The position numbers and the translations under genes are program-made. From contig JAISPI010000174.1 in assembly GCA_031275075.1 (NCBI GenBank), positions 1-7,742 of the forward strand: DNA of 7,742 nucleotides, in the 5' to 3' direction. Below the pieces are notes generated by a model, which did no database searches, was not told the DNA's origin, and was given only the letters and a program-made list of their open reading frames with translations. This stretch comes from Burkholderiales bacterium (lineage in GTDB: Bacteria > Pseudomonadota > Gammaproteobacteria > Burkholderiales > Casimicrobiaceae). How positions within the stretch are numbered: position 1 is the first letter of the stretch; every line of letters begins with the position of its first letter. Shown here piece by piece: positions 1 to 7,027 of the stretch.

Positions 1-1
1 A

Positions 2-379
2 ATCGGCTCGGCGTTTCCCGGCTCGGAAGTGCGCGAAATGGAAGTCAAGGGCCGCAATCTTGCCGAAGGCGTGCCGCGCAGCTTCACCGTTTCGTCGAAT
101 GAAATTCTGGAAGCGCTGAACGATCCGTTGAACAGCATTGTTTCGGCAGTCAAAAGCGGGCTGGAGCGCACACCACCCGAATTGGGGGCAGATATCGCCG
201 ACCACGGCATGGTGTTAACCGGTGGCGGCGCCTTATTGCGCGACCTGGATCGCCTATTGATGGAAGAAACCGGTTTGCCGGTCATCATTGCCGACGACCC
301 GCTGACCTGTGTGGTTCGCGGTTGTGGCCAGGCGATAGAAGACATCGACAAGCTGTCCGCTCTTTTTACCACTGATTGA
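2..379 (+). CDS. mreB: MreB rod-shape-determining actin homologue, C-terminal part (5' truncated by window)
   Basis: The reading frame is open from base 2 and runs 125 codons to a TGA at 377-379; the N-terminal two thirds lie outside the window. MreB is the actin-like ATPase that forms membrane-bound filaments in the cytoplasm and positions the Rod complex for lateral-wall synthesis. The visible part matches the C-terminal subdomains of the family: the stretch with EVKGRNLAEGVPR (residues 14-26 of the fragment), a long helix with LNDPLNSIVSAVK, the glycine-rich nucleotide-pocket motif LTGGGALLRDLD (72-83), and the conserved ending around DPLTCVVRGCGQAIED (99-114). The last residues fit the usual MreB C-terminus, so the 3' end looks intact. 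About 110 bp separate it from mreC, the widest gap in the shape cluster, so mreB may be partly transcribed on its own. The identification is secure. Confidence 0.96.
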   Translation: MGSAFPGSEVREMEVKGRNLAEGVPRSFTVSSNEILEALNDPLNSIVSAVKSGLERTPPELGADIADHGMVLTGGGALLRDLDRLLMEETGLPVIIADDPLTCVVRGCGQAIEDIDKLSALFTTD

Positions 380-445
380 CCGCGGCATCCGGGAGCGATG
401 GCGGCACACAATTACCCTAACGCGCTGCCCTTTTGTTTGTTTCGC

Positions 446-475
446 CGGGTTGGTCAGACCCGCGTTGTGTTTTTG
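446..475 (+). terminator. Possible weak terminator/attenuator between mreB and mreC
   Basis: A 5-bp inverted repeat (CGGGT at 446-450, ACCCG at 458-462) has a 7-nt loop and is followed by a T-rich stretch, TTGTGTTTTT at 465-474. The stem is short and the T-tract is interrupted, so this would be at most a partial terminator. Partial termination after mreB is known from other bacteria, where more MreB than MreC is needed; that role here is inferred from position only. Confidence 0.22.
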
Positions 476-489
476 CTTGCTTTCCGTCC

Positions 490-1410
490 ATGATTCCCGG
501 TGATCCGCCTCCGTATCTGTACCACGGCCCGTCGATTCTGGCGCGCTTCATCTTTTTTGCCTTGCTGTCGCTGCTGCTGCTGTTCGTCGATACCCGTTAT
601 CAACATCTGGAAAAATTGCGCACAGGCATTGCCGTGGCGCTTTATCCGTTGCAACAACTGACGCAATGGCCACGAACCGCCTTCCAGAGTGTCGGTGTGT
701 ATTTTGCTAATAAGGAAGCGCTGGAAAAACAAAACACAAAACTGCTGCAAATGCTTCTCGATCAGAGCCTCCTTGCGCAGGAGGTGCAAACCATACGTCA
801 AAAAAACGCTCAACTCAAAGAGCTGTTGCAACTGCAAGAACAAACCTCGCGTAATACCTACGCAGTCGAGATGCTTTACGACACGCGCGATCCTTTCGTC
901 CAGAGAATCACCGTTGACAAAGGGCAGACGCAAGACATTAAGGAAGGCTCGGCCGTGCTCGATCTTTACGGGGTCATTGGGCAGATCACCTATGTCTCCC
1001 TGTTTACTTCAGAAGTCACGCTGCTGACCGAAAAAAACCATACGACGCCAGTACAAATCGAGCGCACTGGCGTGCGCAGCGTTCTTTACGGCATGGGCGC
1101 CGGCGCGCCGATGGAGTTGCGCTTTGTCTCGCCGGCGGCAGATGTCCGGATTGGCGATCGTTTGGTGACGTCGGGATTGGAAAACGTTTACCCGCCGGGG
1201 CTGGCGGTGGCGACCGTGACCGCCATCAGCAACGACGCGGAACAGTCGTTTGTCCACATTACAGCAAACCCGATCGCTGGCGTCGCCAGCAGCCGTTATC
1301 TGCTCGTTGTTGATGCCCTGGAGCCGATTGCCCCATTGCCGCCACCGTCATCCGCAAAGGGCAAAGCGTCCGGCAAAAGCAAACCACCAAGCAACAGGAG
1401 GGCTTCATGA
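490..1410 (+). CDS. mreC: MreC, periplasmic scaffold of the Rod complex
   Basis: MreC is a bitopic inner-membrane protein whose periplasmic part binds PBP2 and switches on PBP2-RodA during elongation. From the ATG at 490 it has 306 residues: a short proline-rich cytoplasmic start (PGDPPPYL), one membrane segment at about residues 19-34, a heptad-like coiled coil rich in Leu, Gln and Lys at about 73-115, and the paired beta domains at about 122-276. These include the family-typical DPFVQRITVDKG (134-145) and the GDRLVTSG and YPPGLAV stretches (222-240). The tail (281-306) is low-complexity Pro/Ser/Lys. A TTG at 433 would add 19 residues in frame. I prefer ATG 490 because the protein then begins like family members, with the membrane segment near residue 20, and because the extra stretch overlaps a hairpin. 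Neither start has a good ribosome binding site. The stop overlaps the mreD start (ATGA), which suggests coupled translation. Confidence 0.93.
   Translation: MIPGDPPPYLYHGPSILARFIFFALLSLLLLFVDTRYQHLEKLRTGIAVALYPLQQLTQWPRTAFQSVGVYFANKEALEKQNTKLLQMLLDQSLLAQEVQTIRQKNAQLKELLQLQEQTSRNTYAVEMLYDTRDPFVQRITVDKGQTQDIKEGSAVLDLYGVIGQITYVSLFTSEVTLLTEKNHTTPVQIERTGVRSVLYGMGAGAPMELRFVSPAADVRIGDRLVTSGLENVYPPGLAVATVTAISNDAEQSFVHITANPIAGVASSRYLLVVDALEPIAPLPPPSSAKGKASGKSKPPSNRRAS
1396..1401 (+). promoter_or_regulatory. Ribosome binding site of mreD
   Basis: AGGAGG lies 5 nt before the ATG at 1407, inside the last codons of mreC. It is the strongest Shine-Dalgarno sequence in the shape cluster and fixes the mreD start at the ATGA overlap. 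Confidence 0.85.
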
Positions 1411-1955
1411 AACCCGCGCCGCCGCGATTCAAAGGTCCTTCGCTCCAGCCGGTCAACCCGGCTCAGCTGTTGCCGTCGCCGCGGCTCTGGTTCATCGTCG
1501 TGACGTTGTTGATCGCATTGTTGATCGATCTGTTTCCTCTTTCCGAAACGCTCACGCCATGGCGCCCCAATTTCGTCGCGCTGACATTGTTGTACTGGTG
1601 TACCTGGGCACCGCGATTCATCGGCGTTGGCGTCGGTTTTTTGCTGGGGTTGGTGATTGATGTCGCCAACGGGGCGGTATTGGGACAACATGCGTTGGCG
1701 TTTACGCTGCTTGCTTTTGGCGCCGATTATTTCCGTCGCCGCATCGTCAGCTTTCCGATGTGGCAGCAAATGGTGTTTGTTGCGTTGTTGTTGGAGTTTT
1801 GTGCGCTGGCGGTGTTTCTGGTACGGATGATGAGCGACGGCGCGCCGCCCGGCGCGGAGTATTTCATTGTGCCGCTGGTGAGCGCATTGCTGTGGCCGTT
1901 GATGCCGATTCTGTTGCGATGGCAGCAACGGCGCGCGTCTTTGTCGGAACACTGA
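1407..1955 (+). CDS. mreD: MreD, integral membrane subunit of the Rod complex
   Basis: MreD is a small polytopic inner-membrane protein that works with MreC to regulate PBP2-RodA. The product has 182 residues, slightly longer than the roughly 160-170 typical of the family because of a proline-rich cytoplasmic N-terminus of about 25 residues. Five or six hydrophobic segments can be seen, at roughly 28-44, 56-67, 71-88, 95-106, 118-140 and 152-172. The family signature around residues 78-97 is present: FLLGLVIDVANG, with the conserved Gly and Asp, followed by LGQHAL. The tail is basic (RWQQRRASL), as expected for a cytoplasmic end. It follows mreC by an ATGA overlap and has a strong ribosome binding site. 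Gene order and the signature make the call reliable despite the low sequence conservation of MreD. Confidence 0.92.
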   Translation: MKPAPPRFKGPSLQPVNPAQLLPSPRLWFIVVTLLIALLIDLFPLSETLTPWRPNFVALTLLYWCTWAPRFIGVGVGFLLGLVIDVANGAVLGQHALAFTLLAFGADYFRRRIVSFPMWQQMVFVALLLEFCALAVFLVRMMSDGAPPGAEYFIVPLVSALLWPLMPILLRWQQRRASLSEH

Positions 1956-1959
1956 TGCC

Positions 1960-2010
1960 ATGATTTCGCGCCGCCCATCGTTGCCCTCTTTTGCGGGTTT
2001 GACCGGATGA
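1960..2010 (+). other. Possible 16-codon leader ORF coupling mreD to mrdA
   Basis: An ATG at 1960, 4 nt after the mreD stop, opens a 16-residue frame (MISRRPSLPSFAGLTG) that ends in a TGA at 2008-2010. That TGA overlaps the mrdA ATG as ATGA. A weak GGAA at 1946-1949 precedes it. mrdA has no clear Shine-Dalgarno of its own, so ribosomes ending the short frame could re-initiate on mrdA. Nothing shows that the peptide has a function, and a chance ORF of this size is common. Confidence 0.2.
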
Positions 2011-3971
2011 GTCGGCACGGTTTCCGCCGCTGGTTGTCGCGCCGTTATCATCACGAAATTCGCGATCCGGCGCGCGAACTTTTTCTGTTCCGCAAACGGT
2101 TATGGTTGACCGGGGCGGCCATGTTGCTGGTGTTCGGCGTGTTGTTGGGCCGCTTTTTCTATTTGCAGGTGATCGCTCATCAGCAATACCAGACTCAGGC
2201 GGAGAACAATCGGATTGCCGTCGTGCCGGTCGCCCCCAGCCGCGGCACCATCAGCGATCGCAACGGTTCGGTGTTGGCGCAAAGCTTTTCGGCGTACACG
2301 CTGGAATTGACACCGTCGCGGATCGGTAATCTCGATGCCACACTGACCCAACTCGGCGAATTGGTTGAAATCACGCCGCGCGATCTGCGCCGTTTCCGAC
2401 GGGCGATGGAAGAATCGCGCAATTTCGACAGCCTGCCGTTGCGAGCCAAGCTGAGTGATGAAGAAGTTGCACGTTTTGCCGTTCACAAATACCGTTTCCC
2501 TGGCGTCGATATTCAGGCGCGGCTTTACCGGCAGTATCCGGCAGGCGAAACGGCTTCGCATGTCCTCGGCTACATCGGCCGCATCAACGACCGCGATATC
2601 GAGCGATTGATCCAACGCGGCAGCCTCTCCAACTACAAGGGCACTGACCATATCGGCAAGACCGGCATCGAGCTGTCGTACGAAAACACCTTGCACGGCA
2701 CGGTTGGTTTTGACGAAGTCGAAGTCGATGCGCTGGGGCGGGCAGTGCGCTCTCTGACGCGGGTGCCGCCGATTCCCGGCGACCGTCTGCAACTCACCAT
2801 CGACCTGCGTTTGCAACATATCGCCGAACAAGCGCTCGGCAAATCAAACGGCGCCGTGGTGGCGATTGATCCAAACAATGGTGAAATTCTGGCGATGGCG
2901 TCGATGCCCGGCTTCGACCCCAATTTGTTCGTCGAAGGTATTGACGTGGCCAATTGGGAGCGCCTAAACACCTCGCCCGACAAGCCCTTGCTGAATCGGT
3001 CATTGCGCGGCGCCTATCCGCCGGGATCGACGGTCAAACCGTTTCTGGCGCTGGCCGCGTTGACCTCGGGCAAGCGCACCGCCGAAAGCGCCATCAACGA
3101 TGCCGGCTTTTTTGATCTGTCTATCGGGTCTGGGAAAGTGCATCGTTTCCGCGACCAAAAAGCCGGCGGTCATGGCCGTGTTGACATGCACAAGTCGATC
3201 GTGCAATCGTGCGACACGTATTACTACATACTTGCCAGCGAAACCGACATTGACGACACAGCCCGTTTTTTGTCGCAATTCGGCTTTGGACAGAAAACCG
3301 GCATTGATCTCGAGGGCGAAGCGGCGGGGGTGTTGCCATCGCGCGCCTGGAAACGCGAGCGATTCAGCGGCTCGCGCTATCGTGAAGAACACCGCAGATG
3401 GTACCTTGGCGACTCGATTTCCGCCGGAATTGGCCAGGGTTACAGCAGTTTCACGCCGCTGCAACTTGCACACGCCGTTGCTACGCTGGCCAACGATGGC
3501 GTTTCGTACCGCCCGCATCTGGTCAAACGCATCGTCAACGGCACCACCGGCCAAGCGAAAGAACTGCCGCCGGAAGAGATGCGCCATCTCAATCTGAAGC
3601 CGGCGCATCTGGCGACGATCAAAAACGCCATGATCGACGTTAACCGCGAAGGAACAGCTGCCCGCATCTTCAAAGACGCGCCTTACACCAGCGCCGGCAA
3701 AACCGGTACCGCTCAAGTCTTTTCATTACGCGGTGAGCGTTACATCGAAGATCAGGTCAAACATCATTTGCGCGATCACGCCTGGTTCATTGCCTATGCG
3801 CCGGTGGAAAAGCCGGCCATCGCAGTAGCCGTTATTGTCGAAAACGGAGGCTTTGGCGCTCGCGCTGCTGCGCCGGTTGTCCGCGCGCTGTTCGATTATT
3901 ATTTGACCGGTAAGCGTTCTGCCGCGTCGTCGCAACCCGGCGCTGACGACAGCGACGACTGGGAGGAATGA
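2007..3971 (+). CDS. mrdA: Penicillin-binding protein 2, elongation-specific peptidoglycan DD-transpeptidase
   Basis: PBP2 crosslinks new peptidoglycan in the lateral wall, paired with the RodA polymerase, in the inner membrane facing the periplasm. The 654 residues show a cytoplasmic Arg-rich start, one membrane anchor (about 33-54), and the pedestal domain with PSRGTISDRNGSVLA at 78-91. The transpeptidase domain follows, from about 260. All three penicillin-binding motifs are present: SxxK as S341-T-V-K344 in PPGSTVKP, the second motif as S401-C-D403 (SxD, as in other PBP2 proteins), and K565-T-G567 in AGKTGTAQ. The start is fixed because no other ATG, GTG or TTG lies between the in-frame mreD stop and ATG 2007. 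Near 449-468 there are several more residues (RERFSGSRYREEH) between the WK and WY landmarks than in the enterobacterial protein as I recall it. The acidic tail (DDSDDWEE) also carries the rodA ribosome binding site. Function is certain; the symbol pbpA is also used. Confidence 0.97.
   Translation: MSRHGFRRWLSRRYHHEIRDPARELFLFRKRLWLTGAAMLLVFGVLLGRFFYLQVIAHQQYQTQAENNRIAVVPVAPSRGTISDRNGSVLAQSFSAYTLELTPSRIGNLDATLTQLGELVEITPRDLRRFRRAMEESRNFDSLPLRAKLSDEEVARFAVHKYRFPGVDIQARLYRQYPAGETASHVLGYIGRINDRDIERLIQRGSLSNYKGTDHIGKTGIELSYENTLHGTVGFDEVEVDALGRAVRSLTRVPPIPGDRLQLTIDLRLQHIAEQALGKSNGAVVAIDPNNGEILAMASMPGFDPNLFVEGIDVANWERLNTSPDKPLLNRSLRGAYPPGSTVKPFLALAALTSGKRTAESAINDAGFFDLSIGSGKVHRFRDQKAGGHGRVDMHKSIVQSCDTYYYILASETDIDDTARFLSQFGFGQKTGIDLEGEAAGVLPSRAWKRERFSGSRYREEHRRWYLGDSISAGIGQGYSSFTPLQLAHAVATLANDGVSYRPHLVKRIVNGTTGQAKELPPEEMRHLNLKPAHLATIKNAMIDVNREGTAARIFKDAPYTSAGKTGTAQVFSLRGERYIEDQVKHHLRDHAWFIAYAPVEKPAIAVAVIVENGGFGARAAAPVVRALFDYYLTGKRSAASSQPGADDSDDWEE
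3962..3966 (+). promoter_or_regulatory. Ribosome binding site of rodA
   Basis: GGAGG lies 8 nt before the ATG at 3975, within the final codons of mrdA. It supports ATG 3975 over the out-of-frame ATG at 3968 and ties rodA translation to mrdA. Confidence 0.82.
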
Positions 3972-3974
3972 CCG

Positions 3975-5075
3975 ATGTCGGCCCGCGACAAATTTTTCGC
4001 TGTTTGGCTACGCTTCACTCGGCACATCGATGGCCCGCTGATGGCCATCGTGCTTCTGTTGTTCGCGGTCGGAGCCGTTGTTTTGTTTTCGGCGGTGGCG
4101 CCGGACACAGAACGCTTCATGCAACAAATGAAAAATGTCGGCGTCGCGTTTGCCATCATGTGGGTCGTTGCCAACATTCCGCCGCACCGACTGGCACAGA
4201 TTGCGCTACCGCTTTACCTTGTCGGTGTGCTGCTGCTTATTGCCGTAGCGCTGTTCGGTGTGACCGTGAATGGCTCGCAGCGCTGGCTGGCAATCGGCGG
4301 GTTCCGTTTCCAGCCGTCCGAATTGCTGAAACTGGCGGTGCCGCTGTTGATTGCCTGGTATTTTCAAAAGTTTGAAGCACGATTGAACTTCGGCAATTTT
4401 GTGATCGCCATGCTACTGATCGCGCTACCGGCTTGGTTGATCAAACGTCAACCTGACCTAGGGACGGCACTGCTCGTTGTCGCCTCCGGATTTTTTGTGC
4501 TGTATCTGGCGCGGCTGCCGTGGAAAGCCATTCTGCTGATGATCGTAACGGCCGTGCCGCTGATCTGGCTGCTCGCGCATGATTATCAAAAACAGCGGGT
4601 GCTCGCCTTTCTCGATCCCGGCGCCGATCCGCTGCGCTCGGGCTACCACACGCTACAGGCGTCGATTGCCATTGGCTCCGGCGGACTGACCGGTAAAGGC
4701 TGGATGCACGGCACGCAGGCGCACCTCGATTTTCTTCCCGAACGCCACACCGATTTCATCTTTGCTGTTTACGGCGAAGAGTTTGGACTGATCGGCAACA
4801 TCGTGTTGCTGGTGTTGTACATAGCATTGCTTTTGCGCGCGCTGATGATCGCCAGCAATGCCTCGTCGTTGTTCGACCGACTGCTTGCCGGCGCCATTGC
4901 ACTGATGCTTTTCACCTACACCGTCGTTAACATGGGAATGGTCAGCGGCATTCTGCCGGTTGTCGGCGTCCCGTTGCCGTTTATTTCCTATGGCGGCACG
5001 GCGCTGGTTTCGTTGTTCATCTGCGTCGGTATTTTGATGAGCATCCAGACGCACCGGAAGCTGGTTTCGAGCTAA
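3975..5075 (+). CDS. rodA: RodA, SEDS-family peptidoglycan glycosyltransferase
   Basis: RodA polymerises lipid II into glycan strands for cell elongation, as the partner of PBP2 in the inner membrane. The 366 residues (family about 370) are almost entirely hydrophobic, consistent with the 10 membrane spans of SEDS proteins. Conserved landmarks appear in order: NGSQRWL (99-105), FQPSELLKLA (112-121), KRQPDLGTAL (157-166), GSGGLTGKGW (234-243), LPERHTDFIFAVYGEEFG (254-271), and GVPLPFISYGGTAL (331-344). D260 in the HTDFIF motif corresponds to the Asp that is essential for polymerisation in studied RodA proteins (D262 in E. coli, from memory). It starts 3 bp after the mrdA stop with a good ribosome binding site, so the pair is clearly co-translated. 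It is the last + strand gene of the cluster before a convergent gene. No truncation or missing key residue is seen. Confidence 0.97.
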   Translation: MSARDKFFAVWLRFTRHIDGPLMAIVLLLFAVGAVVLFSAVAPDTERFMQQMKNVGVAFAIMWVVANIPPHRLAQIALPLYLVGVLLLIAVALFGVTVNGSQRWLAIGGFRFQPSELLKLAVPLLIAWYFQKFEARLNFGNFVIAMLLIALPAWLIKRQPDLGTALLVVASGFFVLYLARLPWKAILLMIVTAVPLIWLLAHDYQKQRVLAFLDPGADPLRSGYHTLQASIAIGSGGLTGKGWMHGTQAHLDFLPERHTDFIFAVYGEEFGLIGNIVLLVLYIALLLRALMIASNASSLFDRLLAGAIALMLFTYTVVNMGMVSGILPVVGVPLPFISYGGTALVSLFICVGILMSIQTHRKLVSS

Positions 5076-5085
5076 ATTCCGCCCC

Positions 5086-5130
5086 CTTTTGCGCTGGCAG
5101 GCGAGAAAGCCGCCTGCCAGCGCACGAAAG
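5086..5130. terminator. Strong hairpin between convergent rodA and flavocytochrome gene
   Basis: A perfect 13-bp inverted repeat (GCGCTGGCAGGCG at 5091-5103, CGCCTGCCAGCGC at 5111-5123) encloses a 7-nt loop. One more A-T pair extends it outward, and after a 2-nt bulge so do CTTT (5086-5089) and AAAG (5127-5130). It fills most of the 59-bp space between the rodA stop and the stop of the opposing gene, 4 nt before the latter. Neither strand has a proper T-tract after the stem, so it is not a textbook intrinsic terminator. It may stabilise both 3' ends or act with Rho. Confidence 0.6.
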
Positions 5131-5134
5131 ACCG

Positions 5135-6967
5135 TTATTTAAGCGATTTAATTGCGCTCTGGACAGCGCGTTTGCCGAACACGATATTGCCGGCGACCGC
5201 GTTGCCGCCGTAACGGTCATCGCCATGCCACTCGCCGACCACTTCTCCTGCCGCAAACAACGATGGAATCGGCTTGCCTTTCTCATCCAGCACCCGCATG
5301 TCGGTATCGACGGACAATCCGCCCAGCGTTCCGCCAATGGCCGGCACGACATCAATCGCATACAACTTGCCGGTTGTTAGCGGTTCGGGCAACGAGACCC
5401 TGCCGAATTCTGCGTCTTTTTTGTTCTTATACGCTTCCGCGTAGGTTTTCATCGTTTGTACGAGCGCGTCTTTCGGTATTCCCAGTTTTTCCGCCAGTGC
5501 CGTTGGCGAATCCCCTTCCTTGACCAAACTCAGGCGAACATAACCTTCGTGCGTGGATTTGCGCTTGGCAACAACAGCATCGTCGTAAATAAGGTAGGCG
5601 TGTTGTCCGGGCTGTTTAAGGATCACCGGGCCAAGCTCATTGCGCGGCGCATTGTCGTCGACAAATCGCTTTCCTTCGGCGTTGACAAGAATGCCGCCGC
5701 CCGTACGCATCGCCAGCGTGACCATGAGGCTGCTGCCGGTCGCAATGTTGGGATGAATCTGCACTTTGTCCAATCCCGTTTGTTTGGCACCGATCAGCTT
5801 CGTCAGCCCCAGAGCATCGCCGGTAGCTCCCGGTTGGGTTGAGAATACAACGCCTTTGAGATCCGGGTGATGGCGGGTAATGATTTCCGGATTGTTGGCA
5901 TAGCTGCCGGCAGTCAGGATCGTCGCACCGGCTTTGATTTCATAAAAGCCGGTGTTCTTGCCGTGTACCAACACACCGGTGACACGCCCTTTGTCATCCT
6001 TGTTCAGCAGCACGACCTTGGAGTTAAGCCTGACATCCGCGCCGACCGCTTTGAGCTTCTTATCGAGAACGCTGACGAGATAACGACCGATACCCCCCGT
6101 TGTCGTGTAGTGCATGCGGGGAACACTCGTCTTGGCATAAACCTCCTTGGGGTTGATGGTCAACTCAGCGCCGAGGCCGGTTGCCCAGTCGACAGCATCA
6201 GCGGAACCTTCCGCCAGAATTCGAACCAGTTTTTCATTATTCGTGCCGAGGCCGATGGCCATCGTGTCTTTAACGAACGTATCGACCGAATCCTGAATGC
6301 CGAGTTCGCGCTGGATTTTCGTATTGGCTGCATTGATGCCGCCGCTGGACAGAAGCGAACTGCCGCCGATAATCGGCATTTTTTCGAGAAGAATCACTTT
6401 TTTTCCAAGCTCAGTCGCTTCAATTGCGGCAACAATGCCCGCACCGCCGCCGCCGACAATCACAATGTCCGCGTTTTCGACACGATTCGGCTTCACTTTT
6501 TTATATTTGGAAAAATCTTCCGGTGTATAAGGAATCTTCTCTTTGCGTCCGAAGGGAATGTCCATCGCAAAAACGTGGCAATTGTTGCAATAAACAAACG
6601 ATGCTTCGTGTCCGCTGTGACAAGACGTACATGACGGATCGACGAGGTGGCCATCATGGGCGCTAATACTGCCACCTTTCTTTTTGGCGGCTTCTCCGAG
6701 CGTCTTGTAGGTACCATGGCAATTCACACAATTTTTGTTGATAGCGCTTTCGTTGTCGTCCATGGCGAACGCTTCGCCATGGCAGACCGCACAATTCATA
6801 CCTTTTCTATTATGACCGCCGGCCAGATAATCGCCTTTGGCGCCGTTAGCGTAAACGGACTCAAAACGTTTACTGTTTCCATCCGGATTGGCCGCTGCGG
6901 TAATACCGGAGAACGACAAAACGAGCATGGCGGCAGCGATAACATTTGATACTCTAAAATAAAACAT
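5135..6967 (-). CDS. Periplasmic tetraheme flavocytochrome c reductase, fumarate/urocanate reductase family, substrate unknown
   Basis: A soluble periplasmic terminal reductase: electrons from a quinol dehydrogenase would pass through four c hemes to FAD, which reduces a C=C bond of an organic acceptor. The 610 residues comprise a Sec signal peptide (cleavage likely after AAA, 24-26), a heme domain with four CxxCH motifs (59-63, 80-84, 113-117, 127-131), and the FAD-binding domain from about 165 with GGGGAG (172-177). Against Shewanella FccA (numbering from memory), H365, M375, T377, R381, the proton donor R402 and R544 correspond to H405, M415, T417, R421, R442 and R585. In contrast E378 is L418 and H504 is G546 (PAIGGTLGG instead of PGVHHTMGG). 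It is thus probably not a fumarate reductase; urocanate or acrylate-type acceptors are only examples of what the family reduces. The gene stands alone, opposite to its neighbours, behind an FNR-type site. No quinol dehydrogenase (CymA/NapC type) or transporter is in the window. The family call is firm; the substrate is unknown. Confidence 0.93.
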   Translation of the reverse strand: MFYFRVSNVIAAAMLVLSFSGITAAANPDGNSKRFESVYANGAKGDYLAGGHNRKGMNCAVCHGEAFAMDDNESAINKNCVNCHGTYKTLGEAAKKKGGSISAHDGHLVDPSCTSCHSGHEASFVYCNNCHVFAMDIPFGRKEKIPYTPEDFSKYKKVKPNRVENADIVIVGGGGAGIVAAIEATELGKKVILLEKMPIIGGSSLLSSGGINAANTKIQRELGIQDSVDTFVKDTMAIGLGTNNEKLVRILAEGSADAVDWATGLGAELTINPKEVYAKTSVPRMHYTTTGGIGRYLVSVLDKKLKAVGADVRLNSKVVLLNKDDKGRVTGVLVHGKNTGFYEIKAGATILTAGSYANNPEIITRHHPDLKGVVFSTQPGATGDALGLTKLIGAKQTGLDKVQIHPNIATGSSLMVTLAMRTGGGILVNAEGKRFVDDNAPRNELGPVILKQPGQHAYLIYDDAVVAKRKSTHEGYVRLSLVKEGDSPTALAEKLGIPKDALVQTMKTYAEAYKNKKDAEFGRVSLPEPLTTGKLYAIDVVPAIGGTLGGLSVDTDMRVLDEKGKPIPSLFAAGEVVGEWHGDDRYGGNAVAGNIVFGKRAVQSAIKSLK

Positions 6968-6971
6968 AGCC

Positions 6972-6976
6972 CCTCC
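6972..6976 (-). promoter_or_regulatory. Ribosome binding site of the flavocytochrome gene
   Basis: On the - strand GGAGG (part of TGGAGGGG) lies 4 nt before the ATG at 6967. It supports this start, which also places the signal peptide correctly. Confidence 0.8.
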
Positions 6977-7000
6977 ATTGAGGACATCTTAAATAAACAA

Positions 7001-7027
7001 TTTATACTATCATTTTGACCGTTTCAA
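7001..7027 (-). promoter_or_regulatory. Candidate promoter of the flavocytochrome gene
   Basis: Reading the - strand, TTGAAA (7027-7022) is followed by ATAGTATAAA (7010-7001), which contains two overlapping -10 candidates: TAGTAT (7009-7004) and TATAAA (7006-7001). The -35-like box is 15 nt from TATAAA, short of the ideal 17, as is common when an activator replaces -35 contacts. With TAGTAT as -10, transcription would start near 6997 and leave a leader of about 30 nt. The start point is inferred, not observed. Confidence 0.55.

Noticed and set aside
433..489. TTG start adding 19 residues to MreC
   Set aside because: It has no ribosome binding site, its residues do not look like the start of an MreC protein, and it would put a hairpin in the coding part. 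ATG 490 gives the usual family N-terminus.
1296..2054. 252-codon open frame on the - strand across mreC/mreD
   Set aside because: Its product is full of Arg, Gln and His with no fold-like pattern, it covers two certain genes on the other strand, and it has no promoter or ribosome binding site that I can see. It is a compositional shadow.
2100..2831. 243-codon open frame on the - strand opposite mrdA
   Set aside because: The sense strand carries all the PBP2 motifs. The antisense frame is open because of the GC-biased third positions of mrdA.
5086..5130. Classical rho-independent terminator for rodA
   Set aside because: The stem is strong, but the + strand continues ACGAAAG and the - strand AAAAGGGGG, with no U-tract after the stem. 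I therefore list it as a hairpin end with moderate confidence only.
5867..6634. 255-codon open frame on the + strand antisense to the flavocytochrome gene
   Set aside because: It mirrors codon positions of a clearly real gene with four heme motifs on the - strand. The predicted protein resembles no family I recognise.
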